64,000 nucleotides of DNA from contig NZ_CP056030.1 of the NCBI RefSeq assembly GCF_013374995.1, positions 5,302,501-5,366,500 on the forward strand. The letters run 5' to 3'. This document shows positions 54,003 to 64,000 of this stretch, in pieces (the stretch's first letter is position 1; each line of letters begins with the position of its first letter). Position numbers and translations under genes: made by a program. The notes beneath the pieces are model-generated. The model had not been told where the DNA came from, made no database searches, and saw only the letters and a list, made by a program, of their open reading frames with translations. The stretch comes from Pseudomonas eucalypticola (GTDB lineage Bacteria > Pseudomonadota > Gammaproteobacteria > Pseudomonadales > Pseudomonadaceae).

Positions 54003-54839
54003 CTAGGCGTTTTCCGCCACGACCCGCACCACACGCTGCGGAAACGGGATATCGATCCCGGCCGCACGCAGGCGGTCGCGAATCTCGGCATTGATCATGT
54101 TGGTCACACCGCCCAGGTCCGACGTGTTCACCCACAAGCGCAGCGAAACCGTGATAGCGCTGTCACCCAGGTTGGACACCACCGCTTCCGGCGCCGGCGA
54201 CTCCAGTACCCGTGGGTCCTTGGCCAGGTCCAGGAGAATTTCCCGGGCCTTCTGCAGGTCCGCGTCGTAGTCCACGCCGATGTCGTAGGTGATCTTGCGG
54301 GTAGGCTGGCGGTTGGTGTTGGTAATGATGCCGTTGGACAGCGGGCCGTTGGGCATGATCACTGTCTTGTTGTCGCCGGTGCGCAGCACGGTGTGGAAGA
54401 TCATGATGTTGTCCACGGTGCCCTGCACGCCCTGGGCTTCGATCCAGTCGCCAATGCGGAAAGGACGGAACAGCAGGATCAGGACCCCGCCGGCGAAGTT
54501 CGCCAGGCTGCCTTGCAACGCCAGGCCCACGGCCAGGCCGGCGGCACCGATGGCGGCGACGAATGAGGTGGTCTCGATGCCGATCATCGACGCCACGCTG
54601 ACGATCAGCATCACCTTCAAGGCAATGTTGGCCAGGCTACTGATGAAGCCTTGCAGGGCCAGGTCGGCGTGGCGCAAAGCCAGCAATTTGCCCACGCGCA
54701 GGGTCAGCTGGTTGATCAACCACCAGCCGATGGCCAGGGTGACCACCGCCAGCAGCACGCGGCTGCTGTACTGCATGATCATGGGAATCCAGGTCTGGGA
54801 TTTCTGGACGAGTTGGTCCACTTCAGCGTTCACATCCAT
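54003..54839 (-). CDS. mscS: MscS-type small-conductance mechanosensitive channel
   Basis: 278-residue channel with three membrane helices (about 20-45, 65-88, 92-125). The pore helix TM3 has the Gly/Ala pattern AAIGAAGLAVGLALQGSLANFAGGVLIL. The beta-domain follows (FRIGDWIEAQGVQGTVDNI, TVIMPNGPLSNGIITN). The length matches E. coli MscS. It releases solutes upon hypo-osmotic shock. The ATG follows AGGAGAGCCTT. Confidence 0.92.
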   Translation of the reverse strand: MDVNAEVDQLVQKSQTWIPMIMQYSSRVLLAVVTLAIGWWLINQLTLRVGKLLALRHADLALQGFISSLANIALKVMLIVSVASMIGIETTSFVAAIGAAGLAVGLALQGSLANFAGGVLILLFRPFRIGDWIEAQGVQGTVDNIMIFHTVLRTGDNKTVIMPNGPLSNGIITNTNRQPTRKITYDIGVDYDADLQKAREILLDLAKDPRVLESPAPEAVVSNLGDSAITVSLRLWVNTSDLGGVTNMINAEIRDRLRAAGIDIPFPQRVVRVVAENA

Positions 54840-54938
54840 AAGGCTCTCCTAATGCCGGTCGGCGCAATCGTTTCACCCGCGCCACGGGTTTGGGACGCCT
54901 TCAGACCCTTCAGGTTCCCCTCGGCGCCCCCCGGTCCA

Positions 54939-55418
54939 TCAGTCGCGGAAGTTGTTGAACTGCAACGGCATGTCGAATTCCTTGGCGCGCAGGGCCGCGA
55001 TGGCTTCCTGCAGGTCGTCACGCTTCTTGCCGGTGACGCGCACTTGTTCGCCCTGAATCGCGGCCTGGACCTTGAGCTTGGCGTCCTTGATGTGGGCGAC
55101 GATTTTCTTCGCCAGCTCCTTGTCGATGCCTTCACGCAGGGTAGCTTCCTGCTTCATCACCTTGCCCGAGGCATAAGCGTCCTTGACCTCCAGGCACTTG
55201 ACGTCGAGCTTGCGCTTGACCAGGGCCAGCTTCAGGATCTCGACCATCGCTTCGAGCTGGAACTCGGCCTCGGCGGTGAGGGTAACGGTCAATTCCTTGA
55301 ACTCGATGGTGCCTTTGCCTTTCAGGTCGTAACGGCGGTCCAGTTCCTTCACCGCGTTCTCCACGGCGTTGGTGACTTCGTGTTTGTCCAGCTCGGACAC
55401 TACGTCGAACGAGGGCAT
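54939..55418 (-). CDS. yajQ: YajQ family cyclic-di-GMP-binding protein
   Basis: 159-residue YajQ protein, a two-domain ferredoxin-like fold. It starts [22 protein letters not shown] and ends [10 protein letters not shown], as the family does. Some members bind cyclic-di-GMP and act with a transcription factor on virulence genes. The ATG is at 55418 with GGAGAA upstream. It is divergent from a degenerate GGDEF regulator. Confidence 0.95.
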   Translation of the reverse strand: MPSFDVVSELDKHEVTNAVENAVKELDRRYDLKGKGTIEFKELTVTLTAEAEFQLEAMVEILKLALVKRKLDVKCLEVKDAYASGKVMKQEATLREGIDKELAKKIVAHIKDAKLKVQAAIQGEQVRVTGKKRDDLQEAIAALRAKEFDMPLQFNNFRD

Positions 55419-55589
55419 GAAAAATTCTCCAAAAAAAAACGGCGCAGCTCGATACAGATGGAGCACGCCTGGCTTGACGGTTAAAATGCCGGATCATTAT
55501 AACGGTTGCCAGCATCGCACAACGCCCCTTCGTGCCTGAACTTTGCCGCACGAGCGGGCAACTCGTCGCCCTCCCCCAGTGAGCCGCAC

Positions 55590-57460
<1,871 letters not shown>

Positions 57461-57522
57461 GGCCGCCGCGCGCTTTGATACACTCAAGGCTCAGAGCCCT
57501 CTCCCGGAAAACGGAACCGTCG

Positions 57523-59556
57523 ATGCCTTTGCGCCAGCGCCTCGAAAACCTGCCGGTGGGCCAGAAACTGCTCGCCGCCCTGCTGGTCTTGCTGACCACT
57601 GTACTGCTAGTGGCCAACCTGACCTTCATCAGCGCCGCCTACTGGATCTCCCAGGAAAGCATGGCGCCCCAGGCCCTGCAGACCATCGGCAAGCTGGTCA
57701 CCAACCCGGCCCTGGCCATCGAGGCCCTGGACTCGCCGCAGAGCGCCAAGGCGCTGCTGGACGAGCTCAACAGCTATTCGCCCCTGCGCGCTGCCGCGGT
57801 GTACGACACCGATGGCAAGCTATTGGCCGAATTGCAGCATGGCCAGCAACTGAAACTGCCCGAGCGCTACCGCAACCTGGAGAAATGGCGCCAGACCGAG
57901 TTTCGCAGCACCCAGCTGGTGAACCTGCCTCGCAGCGGCAGCCCGCCCGGCCATTTGCTGCTGGTGGCCACCAGTGAATTGCCCATGGCCTTCTACACCG
58001 GCACCCTGACCGCCAGCCTGGGGATCCTGGTGTTCAGCGTGCTGCTGTGGCTGGTCATTGCCCGTCAGATCAAGCGGCTGATCACCCAACCCATCTACCA
58101 ATTGGAGCAACTGTCCCGCCAGGTGACCCGCGAGGAAAACTACGCGCTGCGGGCCGGGCCGGGCAACCATGATGAAATCGGCAGCCTGGCGGAAGCATTC
58201 AACACTATGCTCTCGCGCATCGAAGCACGCGAGCAGCAGCTCAAGCGGGCCCGCGACGATTCCCAGGCCGCTTACGACCAGGCCCAGGGCCTGGCCGAGG
58301 AAACCCGCCACACCAACCGCAAGCTTGAGCTGGAAGTACAGGTACGCAGCAAGATCGAGAAAAAACTCACGGGTTTTCAGAACTACCTCAACAGCATCAT
58401 CGACTCCATGCCGTCGGCGCTGATCGCCCTGGACGAGCAGCTCTACGTCACCCAGTGGAACCAGGAAGCCAGCGCCTTGTCCGGCACGCCCCTGGACGAA
58501 GCGCTGAACCAGCCGATTTTCCTGGCCTTCGAGCCGCTCAAACCGTTCCTGCCGGAACTCAAGAACACCGTGGAGCGCCACACCGTGGCGAAGATCGAGC
58601 GTGTGACCTGGGTCAAGGACGAGGTGGCCCACCACTACGCCCTGACCTTCTACCCCTTGATGGGCGGTGCTGGCCGCGGGGTGGTGATCCGTATCGACGA
58701 CATCAGCCAACGCCTGTCGCTGGAAGAAATGATGGTGCAGTCGGAAAAAATGCTGTCGGTGGGCGGGCTGGCCGCCGGCATGGCCCACGAAATCAACAAC
58801 CCCCTGGGGGCCATCCTGCACAACGTGCAGAACGTGCGCCGGCGCCTGTCCCCTGACCTGCCGCGCAACCTGGAAGCCGCCAGCGAAGCCGGCATCGACC
58901 TGGCCACGGTGAACCGCTACCTGCACACCCGGGAAATTCCGCAGCTGCTGGACGGCATTCAGCAGGCGGGCGCCCGCGCCGCCAAGATCGTCACCCACAT
59001 GCTCAGCTTCAGCCGCCGCAGCAACCGCCAACTGGCGCCCTGCGACCTGCCGGCATTGATCGACCAGGCAGTGGACATCGCCGGCAACGATTTCGACCTG
59101 GCCATCGGCTTCGACTTCAAGGGCCAGAACATCATCCGCCAGTTCGACCCCAACCTGGGGCCGGTGCCCGGCACGGCCAACGAGCTTGAACAGGTGCTGC
59201 TCAACCTGCTCAAGAACGCCGCCCAGGCCATCCACCAGCGCCCGGAAGGCGCAGAGCCGGGGCGCATCACCTTGCGCACGCGCCTGAACCCGCCGTGGGC
59301 CGAGATCCAGGTGGAAGACAATGGCATCGGCATGCCCGAACAAGTGCGCAAGCGCACCTTCGAGCCGTTCTTCACCACCAAGGAAATCGGCCAGGGCACG
59401 GGCCTGGGGCTGTCGGTGTCCTATTTCATCATCACCAACAATCACAAGGGGCAGATGGAGGTGCAGTCCACTCCCGGGCTGGGCACCTGCTTCACCCTGC
59501 GCTTGCCGCTGGTCACCAGCCCGCTGCCGGCCATCACTGCAACCTCGGAGACGTGA
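57523..59556 (+). CDS. Hybrid-free sensor histidine kinase with PAS domain
   Basis: 677-residue membrane kinase. TM1 is about 15-38, a periplasmic sensor of about 110 residues follows, and TM2 is about 160-183. Then come HAMP ([17 protein letters not shown]), a coiled coil, PAS ([24 protein letters not shown]), an H-box of NtrB type ([20 protein letters not shown]) and a HATPase domain ([36 protein letters not shown]). The start is ATG at 57523. No full response regulator is adjacent; the partner may be elsewhere. The place matches PA4398 (recalled). Confidence 0.9.
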   Translation: MPLRQRLENLPVGQKLLAALLVLLTTVLLVANLTFISAAYWISQESMAPQALQTIGKLVTNPALAIEALDSPQSAKALLDELNSYSPLRAAAVYDTDGKLLAELQHGQQLKLPERYRNLEKWRQTEFRSTQLVNLPRSGSPPGHLLLVATSELPMAFYTGTLTASLGILVFSVLLWLVIARQIKRLITQPIYQLEQLSRQVTREENYALRAGPGNHDEIGSLAEAFNTMLSRIEAREQQLKRARDDSQAAYDQAQGLAEETRHTNRKLELEVQVRSKIEKKLTGFQNYLNSIIDSMPSALIALDEQLYVTQWNQEASALSGTPLDEALNQPIFLAFEPLKPFLPELKNTVERHTVAKIERVTWVKDEVAHHYALTFYPLMGGAGRGVVIRIDDISQRLSLEEMMVQSEKMLSVGGLAAGMAHEINNPLGAILHNVQNVRRRLSPDLPRNLEAASEAGIDLATVNRYLHTREIPQLLDGIQQAGARAAKIVTHMLSFSRRSNRQLAPCDLPALIDQAVDIAGNDFDLAIGFDFKGQNIIRQFDPNLGPVPGTANELEQVLLNLLKNAAQAIHQRPEGAEPGRITLRTRLNPPWAEIQVEDNGIGMPEQVRKRTFEPFFTTKEIGQGTGLGLSVSYFIITNNHKGQMEVQSTPGLGTCFTLRLPLVTSPLPAITATSET

Positions 59557-59559
59557 ACC

Positions 59560-60123
59560 ATGGGCTTTCGCCTGTCGAAGATCTACACCCGCACCGGCGA
59601 CCAGGGCGAAACCGGCCTGGGCGACGGCCGCCGGGTGGGCAAGGACCACCCAAGGGTGGAAGCCATGGGTGAGGTGGACACCCTCAACAGTCAGCTGGGG
59701 CTGCTACTGGCGGGCTGTGCCGAGGATGCACGCTTGAGCGAGGTGGTGGACGCCTTGGCGCCTTGCCAGCACCGCCTGTTCGACCTGGGGGGTGAACTGG
59801 CGATGCCAGCCTACCAGGCGCTGAACGGGGCCGAAGTGGAGCGGTTGGAGCAAGTGATCGACCGTTGGAACGAGGAGTTGGGGCCGCTGGAAAATTTCAT
59901 TCTTCCGGGTGGTTCGACACTGATTGCCCAGGCCCACGTATGCCGCAGCCTGGCGCGCAGCGCCGAGCGCCGCTGCCAGCACCTGAACGCGGTGGAACCA
60001 CTGGAAGGCGTGGGGCTGGCCTATATCAACCGCTTGTCGGACCTGCTGTTCGTGGCGGCGCGCTTCATCGCCCGTCGCCAGGGCATCGCCGAGATCCTCT
60101 GGCAGGCAGCGCCGCGCCCTTGA
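59560..60123 (+). CDS. Cob(I)yrinic acid a,c-diamide adenosyltransferase, PduO type
   Basis: 187-residue PduO-type ATP:corrinoid adenosyltransferase. N-terminal KIYTRTGDQGETGLGDGRRV forms the ATP-binding P-loop-like motif. ILPGGSTLIAQAHVCRSLARSAERR and NRLSDLLFVAARF are the other hallmarks. It makes adenosylcobalamin. It is 3 bases after the kinase stop on the same strand, so probably co-transcribed. Confidence 0.93.
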   Translation: MGFRLSKIYTRTGDQGETGLGDGRRVGKDHPRVEAMGEVDTLNSQLGLLLAGCAEDARLSEVVDALAPCQHRLFDLGGELAMPAYQALNGAEVERLEQVIDRWNEELGPLENFILPGGSTLIAQAHVCRSLARSAERRCQHLNAVEPLEGVGLAYINRLSDLLFVAARFIARRQGIAEILWQAAPRP

Positions 60124-60142
60124 ACGCGGCCACTGCCGCGGC

Positions 60143-61087
60143 TCAGGCGGCAGGCCAGAAGGCGCGGATACCGGCCACACCTTGAGCCCCGATGTCCCAC
60201 GCACGCTGCTTGTCTTCGGGCCCTACACCGCCCAGCAGGAACACCGGGTAGTTGAACCCGGCGATCAGTGCGGCGGCTTGGTCCCAGCCCAGTGGCTGCG
60301 CGTCGGGGTGGGTCTGGGTCGGCTGTACCGGCGACAGGGTGACGAAATCAGCGCCCATCTGCTGGGCCAGGGCCAGTTCCTCGGCGTCATGGCAAGAGGC
60401 GGCCAGCAACCGCTCACGTGGAAACGGCCGCCCCTTGCTGGCGTACTTGCGCAGTTGCTCAGCCGTCAGGTGCCAGCCGGCCGAGGGGAAGTCGCCCAGC
60501 CACTCCAGGGGCCCCTTGAGCATCAGTTGCGCCTTGCCAGCACACAGCCCCACGGCGTCCACGGCCAGGTCGCGGTACTTGGGATCGTAGCCATTGGGTG
60601 CGCGCAATTGCACCAACCGGGTGCCCTCGGCAATGGCCTTCTGGATACCGCGCAGCAGCTGCGGGGTTTCCAAACCGTCGGGGGTAATCAGGTACTCACT
60701 GGCCAAACCCGCCGCCTTGACGATCGGCCGGTTGGCTTCCGGAAATTCGTAGTTGGGCAGCTCCCGGGCAGTCACCCAGGCCAGTGGCTGGCCCTCGGCA
60801 CCGTGGGGCTGGCCGGTGAAAGCAGTGACTTCCCAGACGTCCAGCAACACCTGCTTGTCGGGGTAGTCATGCTGCACCTTGATCAACGGGCGTGCGGTGG
60901 TGACCTGGATACCCAGCTCTTCCGCCAGCTCCCGGGCCAGCGCCGCGCGCACGCCCTCGCCCTCTTCCACCTTGCCCCCGGGAAACTCCCAGAGGCCACC
61001 CTGGTGCTGGGTGTCGGCACGGCGGGCGATGAGAATACGGTTGTCAGCACCGCGGATGACCGCGGCGGCTACATGAATGCGTTTCAC
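60143..61087 (-). CDS. Nudix hydrolase-thiamine phosphate synthase-like fusion (MutT-ThiE)
   Basis: 314-residue two-domain protein. Residues 1-130 are a MutT-type Nudix domain, with the box GGKVEEGEGVRAALARELAEELGI, likely removing oxidised dGTP. Residues 135-314 resemble a TIM-barrel ThiE/TenI domain (RLVQLRAPNGYD, AASCHDAEELALAQQMGADFVTLSPVQPT, FLLGGVGPEDKQRAWDIGAQGVAGIRAFW). The start is GTG at 61087 with GGAGGG six bases upstream. The role of the ThiE-like half in this gammaproteobacterial fusion is not settled. Confidence 0.9.
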   Translation of the reverse strand: MKRIHVAAAVIRGADNRILIARRADTQHQGGLWEFPGGKVEEGEGVRAALARELAEELGIQVTTARPLIKVQHDYPDKQVLLDVWEVTAFTGQPHGAEGQPLAWVTARELPNYEFPEANRPIVKAAGLASEYLITPDGLETPQLLRGIQKAIAEGTRLVQLRAPNGYDPKYRDLAVDAVGLCAGKAQLMLKGPLEWLGDFPSAGWHLTAEQLRKYASKGRPFPRERLLAASCHDAEELALAQQMGADFVTLSPVQPTQTHPDAQPLGWDQAAALIAGFNYPVFLLGGVGPEDKQRAWDIGAQGVAGIRAFWPAA

Positions 61088-61153
61088 GATTCCCTCCAGT
61101 ATCGCAGCGCGCCCTTCCCGCGCTTCGCCCCGTGCCACAAGAGGCATGGGCTG

Positions 61154-61186
61154 CCCCTGTGGGACCGGGCAAAGCTCGGGAAGGCC
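61154..61186. repeat. REP-like element
   Basis: CCCCTGTGGGACCGGGC...GCTCGGGAAGGCC has the length, hairpin (CCGGGC/GCTCGG) and layout of the P. putida REP family. It is degenerate. It lies between argJ and the Nudix fusion gene. Confidence 0.5.
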
Positions 61187-61205
61187 ACGCCGCGGATCCC
61201 AAGTC

Positions 61206-62423
61206 TTACGTACGGTATTCGGCGTTGATCTTCACGTACTCGTGGGACAGGTCAGTGGTCCAGATGGTCTCGCTGCAGTCCCCACGTCCCAGTTCGATAC
61301 GAATGGTGATTTCCTCGCGCGCCATCACCGCCGAGCCCTGCTCCTCGGTGTAGGTGGCCGAGCGGCCGCCGCGGCTGGCAATGCACACTTCGCCCAGGTA
61401 AACGTCGATCTTGCTGACGTCCAGGTTCGGCACGCCGGCACGGCCCACGGCCGCCAGGATACGGCCCCAGTTGGGGTCGGAAGCGAACAGTGCGGTCTTG
61501 ATCAGCGGCGAGTGCGCCACGGCATAACCGACGTCCAGGCATTCCTGGTGGTTACCGCCACCGTTGACCTGCACGGTGACGAACTTGGTGGCGCCTTCGC
61601 CATCACGGACGATGGCCTGGGCCACTTCCATGCACACGTCGAACACCGCCTTTTTCAGCGCGTCGAACAATGGGCCGCTGGCTTCGGTCACTTCCGGCAG
61701 GTTGGCCTGGCCGGTGGCGATCAGCATGCAGCAGTCGTTGGTGGAAGTGTCACCGTCGATGGTGATGCGGTTGAACGACTTGTTGGCGCCGTCCAGGATC
61801 AGGTCCTTGAGCACCCCAGGGGCGACCTTGGCGTCAGTGGCGATGTAGCCGAGCATGGTAGCCATGTTCGGGCGGATCATGCCCGCGCCTTTGCTGATGC
61901 CGGTGACGGTGATGGTCACGCCATCGATCTCGAACTGACGGCTGGCGCCCTTGGGCAGGGTGTCAGTGGTCATGATGCCGGTGGCGGCAGCAGCCCAGTT
62001 GTCGACCGACAGATCGTCCAGGGCAGCCTGCAAGGCGCCTTCGATCTTTTCGACCGGCAAAGGCTCGCCGATCACCCCGGTGGAGAACGGCAGCACAGCG
62101 CTGGCGTCAACGCCGGCCAGCTTGGCCAGGCTGGCGCAGGTGCGCTCGGCCGCAGCCAGGCCCGGCTCACCGGTGCCGGCGTTGGCATTACCGGTGTTGG
62201 TCAGCAGGTAACGCACGGCGCCCTGCACACGCTGCTTGGCGATGATCACCGGGGCGGCGCAGAACGCGTTGAGGGTGAACACGCCAGCCACGCTGGAGCC
62301 TTCGGCGCAGCGCATGACAACGACATCCTTGCGCCCGGGGCGCTTGATGCCCGCCGAAGCGATGCCAAGTTCGAAACCTGCAACCGGGTGCAGCGTCGGC
62401 AAAGGGCCCAGACCAACAGCCAT
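61206..62423 (-). CDS. argJ: Bifunctional glutamate N-acetyltransferase/amino-acid acetyltransferase ArgJ
   Basis: 405-residue ArgJ (ornithine acetyltransferase). It recycles the acetyl group from N-acetylornithine to glutamate in arginine synthesis and may also use acetyl-CoA. The self-cleavage site lies in [16 protein letters not shown], with Thr as nucleophile. The active-site oxyanion region is TGIMTTDT. The start is ATG at 62423 after AGGAGTGTTCTC. Upstream, on the same strand, is secA, separated by a terminator. Confidence 0.95.
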   Translation of the reverse strand: MAVGLGPLPTLHPVAGFELGIASAGIKRPGRKDVVVMRCAEGSSVAGVFTLNAFCAAPVIIAKQRVQGAVRYLLTNTGNANAGTGEPGLAAAERTCASLAKLAGVDASAVLPFSTGVIGEPLPVEKIEGALQAALDDLSVDNWAAAATGIMTTDTLPKGASRQFEIDGVTITVTGISKGAGMIRPNMATMLGYIATDAKVAPGVLKDLILDGANKSFNRITIDGDTSTNDCCMLIATGQANLPEVTEASGPLFDALKKAVFDVCMEVAQAIVRDGEGATKFVTVQVNGGGNHQECLDVGYAVAHSPLIKTALFASDPNWGRILAAVGRAGVPNLDVSKIDVYLGEVCIASRGGRSATYTEEQGSAVMAREEITIRIELGRGDCSETIWTTDLSHEYVKINAEYRT

Positions 62424-62478
62424 GAGAACACTCCTGGAAAGACAGACGCCGTATTCCAACACACGGCGTTAACGATGG

Positions 62479-62513
62479 AAAAACGCCGCGACGGCTGGAA
62501 GCCGGTCGCGGCG
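62479..62513 (-). terminator. Rho-independent terminator of secA
   Basis: On the minus strand CGCCGCGACCGGC, TTCCA, GCCGTCGCGGCG then TTTTT. A stem of about 12 bp with one bulge, 28 bases past the secA stop. Confidence 0.88.
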
Positions 62514-62540
62514 CGGATGTTTCAGGTCAGAGCCGGATCG

Positions 62541-64000
62541 TCAGTTGATCTGGCCATGACAGTGCTTGAACTTCTTGCCCGAACCACACCAGCAGAGCTC
62601 GTTGCGGCCCAGCTTCTGGTCGTTGCGCACGGGCGCCTCGGCCAGGGCGACATCTTCACCCTCTTGCGCCAGCACTTGCGGCGCGTCCAGGCCGGGAGCC
62701 TCGGCGTGCTCGAACTGCATGCGCGCGGCCAGGTCTTCGGCTTCCTGACGCAGGCGTGCCTCTTCCTCGGCCGGGTCTTCGCGGCGCACCTGAACATGCG
62801 ACAGCACGCGGATGGTATCGCGCTTGATCGAGTCCAGCAGTTCCTGGAACAGGGTGAACGACTCGCGCTTGTACTCCTGCTTCGGGTTCTTCTGGGCGTA
62901 GCCACGCAGGTGGATACCGTGACGCAGGTGGTCCATGGTCTGCAGGTGGTCTTTCCACAGGTCGTCGAGCACGCGCAGCAGAATCTGCTTCTCGAAGGTG
63001 CGCAGGGCATCGGCGCTGGCCTGCTCTTCCTTGTCGTTGTAGGCAGCCAGCAGCTCGGCCAGCAGCTTCTCACGCAAGGTTTCTTCGTAGAGATGGTCGT
63101 CTTCGTCCAGCCATGCCTGAATTGGCAGCTTGACGCCGAAGTCGTTCAGCAGCGCGGCTTCCAGGCCAGCCACGTCCCACTGCTCGGGCAGCGACTGTGG
63201 CGGGATGTGGGCGCTGACGGTGCTGTCCAGGACTTCCTGACGGAACTCGGCGATGGTGTCGCCGATGTTCTGCGCGGCCAGCAGGCTGTTACGCATGTGG
63301 TAAATGACTTTACGCTGTTCGTTGGCAACGTCGTCGAATTCCAGCAATTGCTTGCGAATATCGAAGTTTCGGCCTTCGACCTTGCGCTGGGCCTTTTCGA
63401 TGGCATTGGTGACCATGCGGTGCTCGATGGCCTCGCCGGCCTGCATGCCCAGGGCCTTCATGAAGTTCTTCACCCGGTCAGAAGCGAAGATGCGCATCAG
63501 GCTGTCTTCCAGCGACAGGTAGAAACGGCTGGAACCGTTGTCACCCTGACGGCCGGCACGGCCACGCAGCTGGTTGTCGATACGGCGCGACTCGTGGCGC
63601 TCGGAAGCGATCACGTGCAGGCCGCCGGACTCCAGCACTTGCTGGTGACGCTTCTGCCAGTCGGCCTTGATCTGGGCGATCTGCTCAGGGGTCGGGCTGT
63701 CCAGGGAAGCGACTTCCACTTCCCAGTTGCCGCCCAGCAGGATGTCGGTACCACGGCCGGCCATGTTGGTGGCGATGGTCAGCGCACCCGGGCGACCGGC
63801 CTGGGCGATGATTTCCGCTTCCTTCTCGTGGAACTTGGCGTTGAGCACCTTGTGCTCGATGCCTTCCTGGCGCAGCAGGTTGGACATGTGCTCGGAGGTC
63901 TCGATGGTGGCGGTACCCACCAGCACGGGACGGCCCTGGGCCATGCTTTCCTTGATGTCGGCGACGATGGCGGCGTACTTCTCGTCCGCGGTCAGGTAGA
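62541..64000 (-). CDS. secA: Preprotein translocase ATPase SecA (5' part beyond window)
   Basis: C-terminal 486 residues of SecA, open to the window edge, where the frame continues upstream ([24 protein letters not shown]). Visible parts are helicase motifs in NBD2 ([36 protein letters not shown]), the helical scaffold and wing domains, and the zinc-binding tail [14 protein letters not shown]. It drives Sec-dependent export at the inner membrane. Confidence 0.97.
   Translation of the reverse strand, partial: YLTADEKYAAIVADIKESMAQGRPVLVGTATIETSEHMSNLLRQEGIEHKVLNAKFHEKEAEIIAQAGRPGALTIATNMAGRGTDILLGGNWEVEVASLDSPTPEQIAQIKADWQKRHQQVLESGGLHVIASERHESRRIDNQLRGRAGRQGDNGSSRFYLSLEDSLMRIFASDRVKNFMKALGMQAGEAIEHRMVTNAIEKAQRKVEGRNFDIRKQLLEFDDVANEQRKVIYHMRNSLLAAQNIGDTIAEFRQEVLDSTVSAHIPPQSLPEQWDVAGLEAALLNDFGVKLPIQAWLDEDDHLYEETLREKLLAELLAAYNDKEEQASADALRTFEKQILLRVLDDLWKDHLQTMDHLRHGIHLRGYAQKNPKQEYKRESFTLFQELLDSIKRDTIRVLSHVQVRREDPAEEEARLRQEAEDLAARMQFEHAEAPGLDAPQVLAQEGEDVALAEAPVRNDQKLGRNELCWCGSGKKFKHCHGQIN

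Overview
The window reads as a stretch of the core chromosome of a fluorescent Pseudomonas, most likely of the P. putida group. GC is high, almost every base is coding, and the family content is typical: ColRS with an InaA-type kinase, XenB, BifA, OlsBA, Fe-SOD, class I fumarase, two imelysins, GroESL, FxsA, AmpG, YajQ, PanE, ArgJ, SecA. Gene order follows, as far as I can recall it, the P. aeruginosa PAO1 block from about PA4322 to PA4403. The synteny statement is from memory; the gene calls are from the sequence.

Layout. 1-6.6 kb: six tightly overlapping genes, RDD, SpoIIM-like, DUF4129, DUF4350, MoxR ATPase and DUF58 (envelope-linked MoxR cluster). 6.6-9.2 kb: a PilZ protein, a small lipoprotein and pykA. 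9.3-13.3 kb: three tandem delta-60-repeat proteins, which look like an accessory insertion. 13.3-17.3 kb: ferredoxin-type reductase, SadC-like diguanylate cyclase and class I fumarase. 17.4-30.3 kb: RHH protein, PfpI, cardiolipin synthase, serine hydrolase, OlsBA ornithine-lipid synthesis, AcpH, ArsR-xenB, coiled-coil membrane protein, SDR, argP/lysE and sodB. 30.4-31.8 kb: a non-coding compound repeat array. 32.0-39.1 kb: bifA and the imelysin/di-haem cluster. 39.2-43.4 kb: an RND pump of MexVW type. 43.5-46.6 kb: small exported protein, inaA and colSR. 46.7-48.7 kb: groEL/groES with a likely heat-shock promoter. 48.9-49.4 kb: a 170-bp inverted repeat. 49.5-64 kb: fxsA, HugZ-like, DUF481, Atl, ampG, MscS, yajQ, degenerate receiver-GGDEF, panE, sensor kinase, cobalamin adenosyltransferase, Nudix-ThiE fusion, argJ and the 3' part of secA.

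Themes. Cyclic-di-GMP is heavily represented (PilZ protein, SadC-like cyclase, BifA, YajQ, degenerate GGDEF regulator). Envelope homeostasis is the second theme (MoxR cluster, cardiolipin and ornithine lipids, ColRS-InaA, RND pump, AmpG, MscS, SecA). 

The most interesting signal is the 1.4-kb array between sodB and bifA. Three full copies and two partial copies of a unit alternate in orientation. Comparing copies shows several stems in which both partners change together, and every imperfect pair in the long stem is G-T on the same strand of the unit. That pattern suggests a structured RNA family selected at the RNA level. I found no CRISPR array, tRNA, rRNA or transposase gene.
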